Source of the DNA: Cocleimonas sp. | Lineage (GTDB): Bacteria > Pseudomonadota > Gammaproteobacteria > Thiotrichales > Thiotrichaceae | Direction: 5' to 3' | Length of the DNA: 7,223 nt | NCBI GenBank assembly: GCA_023145535.1 | Contig: JAGLDQ010000187.1 | Coordinates: 1-7,223 of the forward strand | Shown here: one piece after another, positions 5,488 through 7,223 of the stretch | Position numbering within the stretch: the stretch's first letter is position 1 | How the letters are laid out: each line of letters begins with the position of its first letter | Translations under genes and position numbers: made by a program | Notes under the pieces: model-generated | What the model saw: the letters and a program-made list of their open reading frames with translations, nothing else | Databases searched by the model: none | Told to the model about the DNA's origin: nothing

Positions 5488-6351
5488 ATGATCAGTACAC
5501 ATACGATACATAATCAATTAATCCCTGTAACCGCAGGCAGTATTGATAACTACATTCAGTCAGTCCATGAACTACCTGTTTTAACGGTAGCAGAAGAGAA
5601 AGAGTTGGCATTTCGTTTGCGAGATAATGAAGACCTTGATGCGGCGCGGATGTTAATTTTACATAATTTACGTTTTGTGATTAAAGTGGCGCGTGGATAT
5701 AACGGTTATGGTTTACCGTTGGCAGATTTGGTTCAAGAAGGTAATGTTGGTTTGATGAAGGCCGTTAAACGCTTTGATCCAACGATGAATGTGCGCTTGG
5801 TCTCCTTTGCTGTTCATTGGATTCGTGCAGAAATGCATGAGTATATTTTACGCAATTGGAAGATTGTAAAAGTAGCGACGACGAAAGCGCAACGTAAATT
5901 GTTTTTCAATCTTCGCAGTAGCAAGAAGCGTTTAGGTTGGTTAAATCAGGCCGAAGTCAATGATGTTGCTGATACGCTAGGGGTTACTAGCAAAGATGTG
6001 ATGGAAATGGAAAAGCGCATGAGCGGCATTGATATGGGCTTTGATCTAGCGCCGGGGCAAGAAGATGATGATAATGCTTACTCGCCTAGTCTCTATCTGA
6101 AAAATGATCAGCCTGACCCTTCCGAAATACTGGAAGAGCAAGACTGGGAAAACCACAAAAAAACCTTATTTACGAAGGCGTTAGCTAAATTAGATGAGCG
6201 GAGTAAAGATATTCTTGCGAGTCGTTGGTTGATGGCGGATAAGAAGGCTACTTTACAAGATCTTGCGGGTAAATATGGAATTTCTGCTGAGCGAATTCGC
6301 CAGCTAGAAAGTAATGCGATTAAGAAAATTCAAGAATCTGTTGTCGCATAA
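5488..6351 (+). CDS. rpoH: RNA polymerase heat-shock sigma factor sigma-32
   Basis: A 287-residue sigma-70-family factor, close in length to E. coli RpoH (284). It directs RNA polymerase to heat-shock promoters (chaperones, proteases). Seen in order: region 1.2 (about 17-45); region 2 (about 50-125) with DLVQEGNVGLMKAVKRFD (80-97) for core binding and RLVSFAVHWIRAEMHEYILR (103-122) for -10 recognition; the diagnostic RpoH box QRKLFFNLR (135-143); region 3 (about 144-180); and region 4 with LDERSKDIL (235-243) and the helix-turn-helix ending ISAERIRQLE (265-274). An in-frame ATG at 5458 would add ten residues, but it lies within the promoter -10 and lacks a Shine-Dalgarno, while 5488 has AAGGAAG (5472-5478) nine bases upstream and fits the family N-terminus. 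The CIRCE operator before it predicts HrcA control. The E. coli thermosensor mRNA fold was not evident by eye. Confidence 0.97.
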   Translation: MISTHTIHNQLIPVTAGSIDNYIQSVHELPVLTVAEEKELAFRLRDNEDLDAARMLILHNLRFVIKVARGYNGYGLPLADLVQEGNVGLMKAVKRFDPTMNVRLVSFAVHWIRAEMHEYILRNWKIVKVATTKAQRKLFFNLRSSKKRLGWLNQAEVNDVADTLGVTSKDVMEMEKRMSGIDMGFDLAPGQEDDDNAYSPSLYLKNDQPDPSEILEEQDWENHKKTLFTKALAKLDERSKDILASRWLMADKKATLQDLAGKYGISAERIRQLESNAIKKIQESVVA

Positions 6352-6374
6352 AAAATATAAGATATTGCAAGCAT

Positions 6375-6404
6375 AAAAAAGGCCGCTAAATAGCGGCTTT
6401 TTTT
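6375..6404. terminator. Bidirectional rho-independent terminator
   Basis: GCCGCT (6382-6387) and AGCGGC (6392-6397) form a GC-rich stem around a 4-base loop. Seven T follow (6398-6404) and six A precede (6375-6380). It ends rpoH on the plus strand, and read in reverse it also provides a stem with a U-tract for the small minus-strand gene ending at 6425. Confidence 0.93.
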
Positions 6405-6424
6405 AGGCTTGGGGTCTTTGTTTA

Positions 6425-6517
6425 TTAGGCAAAAACAACTGAGAAAAAACTAAACCAAGCAAAAAGAATAAGTCCAATAACTAATACCATCGGTAAACCA
6501 AAATCTAAACTAAACAT
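6425..6517 (-). CDS. 30-residue single-pass membrane protein, hypothetical
   Basis: A small gene on the minus strand that I cannot name. The peptide begins MFSLDFGLPM and continues as a hydrophobic helix (about residues 9-30, VLVIGLILFAWFSFFSVVFA at its core), so it is almost entirely one transmembrane segment with a short N-terminus carrying a single aspartate. Support for coding: a strong Shine-Dalgarno AGGAG (6528-6524) six bases before the ATG, a promoter of good spacing upstream, a clean TAA stop, and a terminator about 20 bases downstream. Tiny proteins of this kind often act as accessory subunits of respiratory oxidases, transporters or membrane proteases, but nothing in the sequence or context selects one of these. 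Too short for most gene callers, so it is probably unannotated in relatives. A chance hydrophobic ORF in AT-rich DNA is the main alternative. Confidence 0.7.
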   Translation of the reverse strand: MFSLDFGLPMVLVIGLILFAWFSFFSVVFA

Positions 6518-6550
6518 ATCTTTCTCCTATGAAGGGGGATAACGGTAGAA

Positions 6551-6579
6551 ATAGTAGTGTATTACTGCATTCTTATCAA
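6551..6579 (-). promoter_or_regulatory. Promoter of the small membrane protein gene
   Basis: On the minus strand, TTGATA (6579-6574, 5 of 6 against the -35 consensus) and TACTAT (6556-6551, 4 of 6) are spaced exactly 17 bases. Transcription would start near 6544, giving a leader of about 27 bases that contains the AGGAG ribosome site. The -35 lies inside one arm of the 12-bp inverted repeat described separately. Confidence 0.55.
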
Positions 6580-6626
6580 GCATCCTAATATTTTATCTGT
6601 ATTCTAAAGATAACCTTGATAAGAAT
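6569..6626. repeat. 12-bp inverted repeat in the divergent promoter region
   Basis: ATTCTTATCAAG (6569-6580) is the exact reverse complement of CTTGATAAGAAT (6615-6626), with a 34-base spacer. Each arm contains TTGATA reading outward towards the flanking gene, minus-strand for the small protein and plus-strand for xseB. The right arm overlaps a second perfect repeat, AAGAATTT (6621-6628) with AAATTCTT (6634-6641). It could be a paired binding site for a regulator of both genes, or coincidence of -35-like sequences in AT-rich DNA. Confidence 0.5.
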
Positions 6627-6628
6627 TT

Positions 6629-6658
6629 TTGATAAATTCTTGCTTTTTTGGGTATGAA
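6629..6658 (+). promoter_or_regulatory. Possible promoter of xseB-ispA
   Basis: TTGATA (6629-6634, 5 of 6) and TATGAA (6653-6658, 4 of 6) are spaced 18 bases, giving a start near 6665 and a leader of only about ten bases before xseB. The spacing is one base over ideal. An upstream TTGATA (6616-6621) has no usable -10. Confidence 0.35.
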
Positions 6659-6674
6659 CAACGACTATTAGCGC

Positions 6675-6899
6675 ATGAGCAAACAATCCAAACAGCCAAA
6701 TTTTGAATCAGCGATGACTCAACTAGAGTCATTAATTACGCAAATGGAACAGGATGATTTATCATTAGATGCCGCATTAAAGAACTTTGAAAAAGGCGTT
6801 TCATTAACTAGAGTCTGTCAATCTTCATTAAATGATGCAGAGCAACGTATAAAAATTCTCACTCAGGGAATTGAAGAAGATTTTTTAATTGATGAGTAG
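6675..6899 (+). CDS. xseB: Exodeoxyribonuclease VII small subunit
   Basis: A 74-residue protein of the XseB family; E. coli XseB has 80 residues, so it is full length. Several copies bind the large subunit XseA to form exonuclease VII, which degrades single-stranded DNA from either end into acid-soluble oligonucleotides and takes part in repair. The family pattern is clear: FESAMTQLESLITQMEQDDL (10-29), then LDAALKNFEKGVSLTRVCQ (31-49), then LNDAEQRIKIL (52-62), forming the paired helices typical of the family. The ATG at 6675 has no clear Shine-Dalgarno and the predicted leader is very short, so initiation may be weak or leaderless-like. Its last 8 bases overlap the ispA start, the usual coupling of these two genes. 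xseA is not in the window. Confidence 0.96.
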   Translation: MSKQSKQPNFESAMTQLESLITQMEQDDLSLDAALKNFEKGVSLTRVCQSSLNDAEQRIKILTQGIEEDFLIDE

Positions 6900-7223
6900 T
6901 AATAATATAGTAAGTCCTCAAGCACCCCCGCGTGCTGCTGAAAAAATAGTGCAGTATCAGCAAAGAATAGAAAAAGTTTTAAATAATAAGCTGCCTGATG
7001 CTGCAACAGAACCTCGTTTATTACATCAAGCAATGCGCTATTCTGTTTTAGAGGGAGGCAAGCGTATTCGTCCTTTGCTAGTTTATGCCGCAGGCGAGTG
7101 TTTTCAAGCGGATAAAAAGATATTGGATGCGCCAGCCGCCGCGATAGAATTATTGCATGTCTACTCGTTAATTCATGATGACCTTCCATCGATGGATGAT
7201 GATGATTTACGGCGCGGTAAAGC
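6892..7223 (+). CDS. ispA: Farnesyl diphosphate synthase, N-terminal part (cut by window end)
   Basis: About 110 residues of a short-chain all-trans polyprenyl diphosphate synthase, running off the window without a stop. IspA condenses dimethylallyl and geranyl diphosphates with isopentenyl diphosphate to farnesyl diphosphate, the precursor of undecaprenyl phosphate and quinone side chains. Visible are GGKRIRP (55-61), which binds isopentenyl diphosphate, YSLIHDD (91-97), and the first aspartate-rich motif DDLPSMD (96-102) extended to DDDDLRRGK. The two-residue insertion in that motif and tyrosine 91 five residues before it are the type II bacterial FPP synthase pattern, which limits chain length to C15. 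The ATG at 6892 lies inside the end of xseB (8-base overlap) with only a weak GAAGAAGA-like ribosome site, so translation is probably coupled. In many Gammaproteobacteria dxs follows next; this cannot be seen here. The second aspartate-rich motif lies beyond the window. Confidence 0.97.
   Translation, partial: MSSNNIVSPQAPPRAAEKIVQYQQRIEKVLNNKLPDAATEPRLLHQAMRYSVLEGGKRIRPLLVYAAGECFQADKKILDAPAAAIELLHVYSLIHDDLPSMDDDDLRRGK

Noticed and set aside
6621..6650. AT-rich hairpin followed by six T as a terminator upstream of xseB
   Set aside because: The stem is nearly all A/T, so too weak, and no plus-strand gene lies before it to terminate.
6863..7189. 108-residue minus-strand ORF under xseB and ispA
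   Set aside because: It lies wholly opposite two clearly conserved coding regions; no recognisable motif.
1..7223. CRISPR array, tRNA/rRNA, insertion sequence or prophage genes
   Set aside because: No regularly spaced direct repeats, no cloverleaf or rRNA-like stretches, and no transposase or integrase motifs seen in either strand by eye.

Overview
The window looks like chromosomal DNA from an AT-rich (roughly 40% G+C by eye) gammaproteobacterium. The proteins closest to known families are glutamate-1-semialdehyde aminomutase (HemL), sigma-32 (RpoH) with an intact QRKLFFNLR RpoH box, exonuclease VII small subunit (XseB) and the start of farnesyl diphosphate synthase (IspA). The xseB-ispA order is also typical of Gammaproteobacteria. 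I cannot name a genus from sequence alone.

Left part (1-4105): four same-strand genes that together do not match a characterised system I know. They are a short ParA/MinD-type ATPase without a recognisable ParB; a membrane-anchored TPR protein with a long disordered linker; a membrane-anchored coiled-coil protein whose core has methionine every seventh residue, followed by a proline-rich tail; and a 514-residue dynamin-superfamily GTPase of EHD/sarcalumenin flavour with two C-terminal membrane segments. The gaps between them (105, 209 and 233 bases) hold inverted repeats and weak promoter-like sequences, so this is a co-oriented neighbourhood rather than one tight operon. The combination suggests a machine that positions or remodels the inner membrane. 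That is inference.

Middle part (4102-6404): hemL starts inside the stop of the GTPase gene (GTGA overlap), so the two are probably translationally coupled. rpoH follows. Immediately before rpoH is an exact CIRCE operator (9-bp inverted repeat with a 9-base spacer), fused to an extended -10 promoter. HrcA repression of the heat-shock sigma factor gene is therefore predicted. The promoter geometry also indicates that rpoH starts at 5488 rather than 5458. A strong bidirectional terminator closes rpoH.

Right part (6405-7223): a 30-residue single-pass membrane protein gene lies on the minus strand, with its own Shine-Dalgarno sequence and a good promoter, and shares the bidirectional terminator with rpoH. 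Divergent from it are xseB and ispA, overlapping by 8 bases; ispA runs off the window just after its first aspartate-rich motif.
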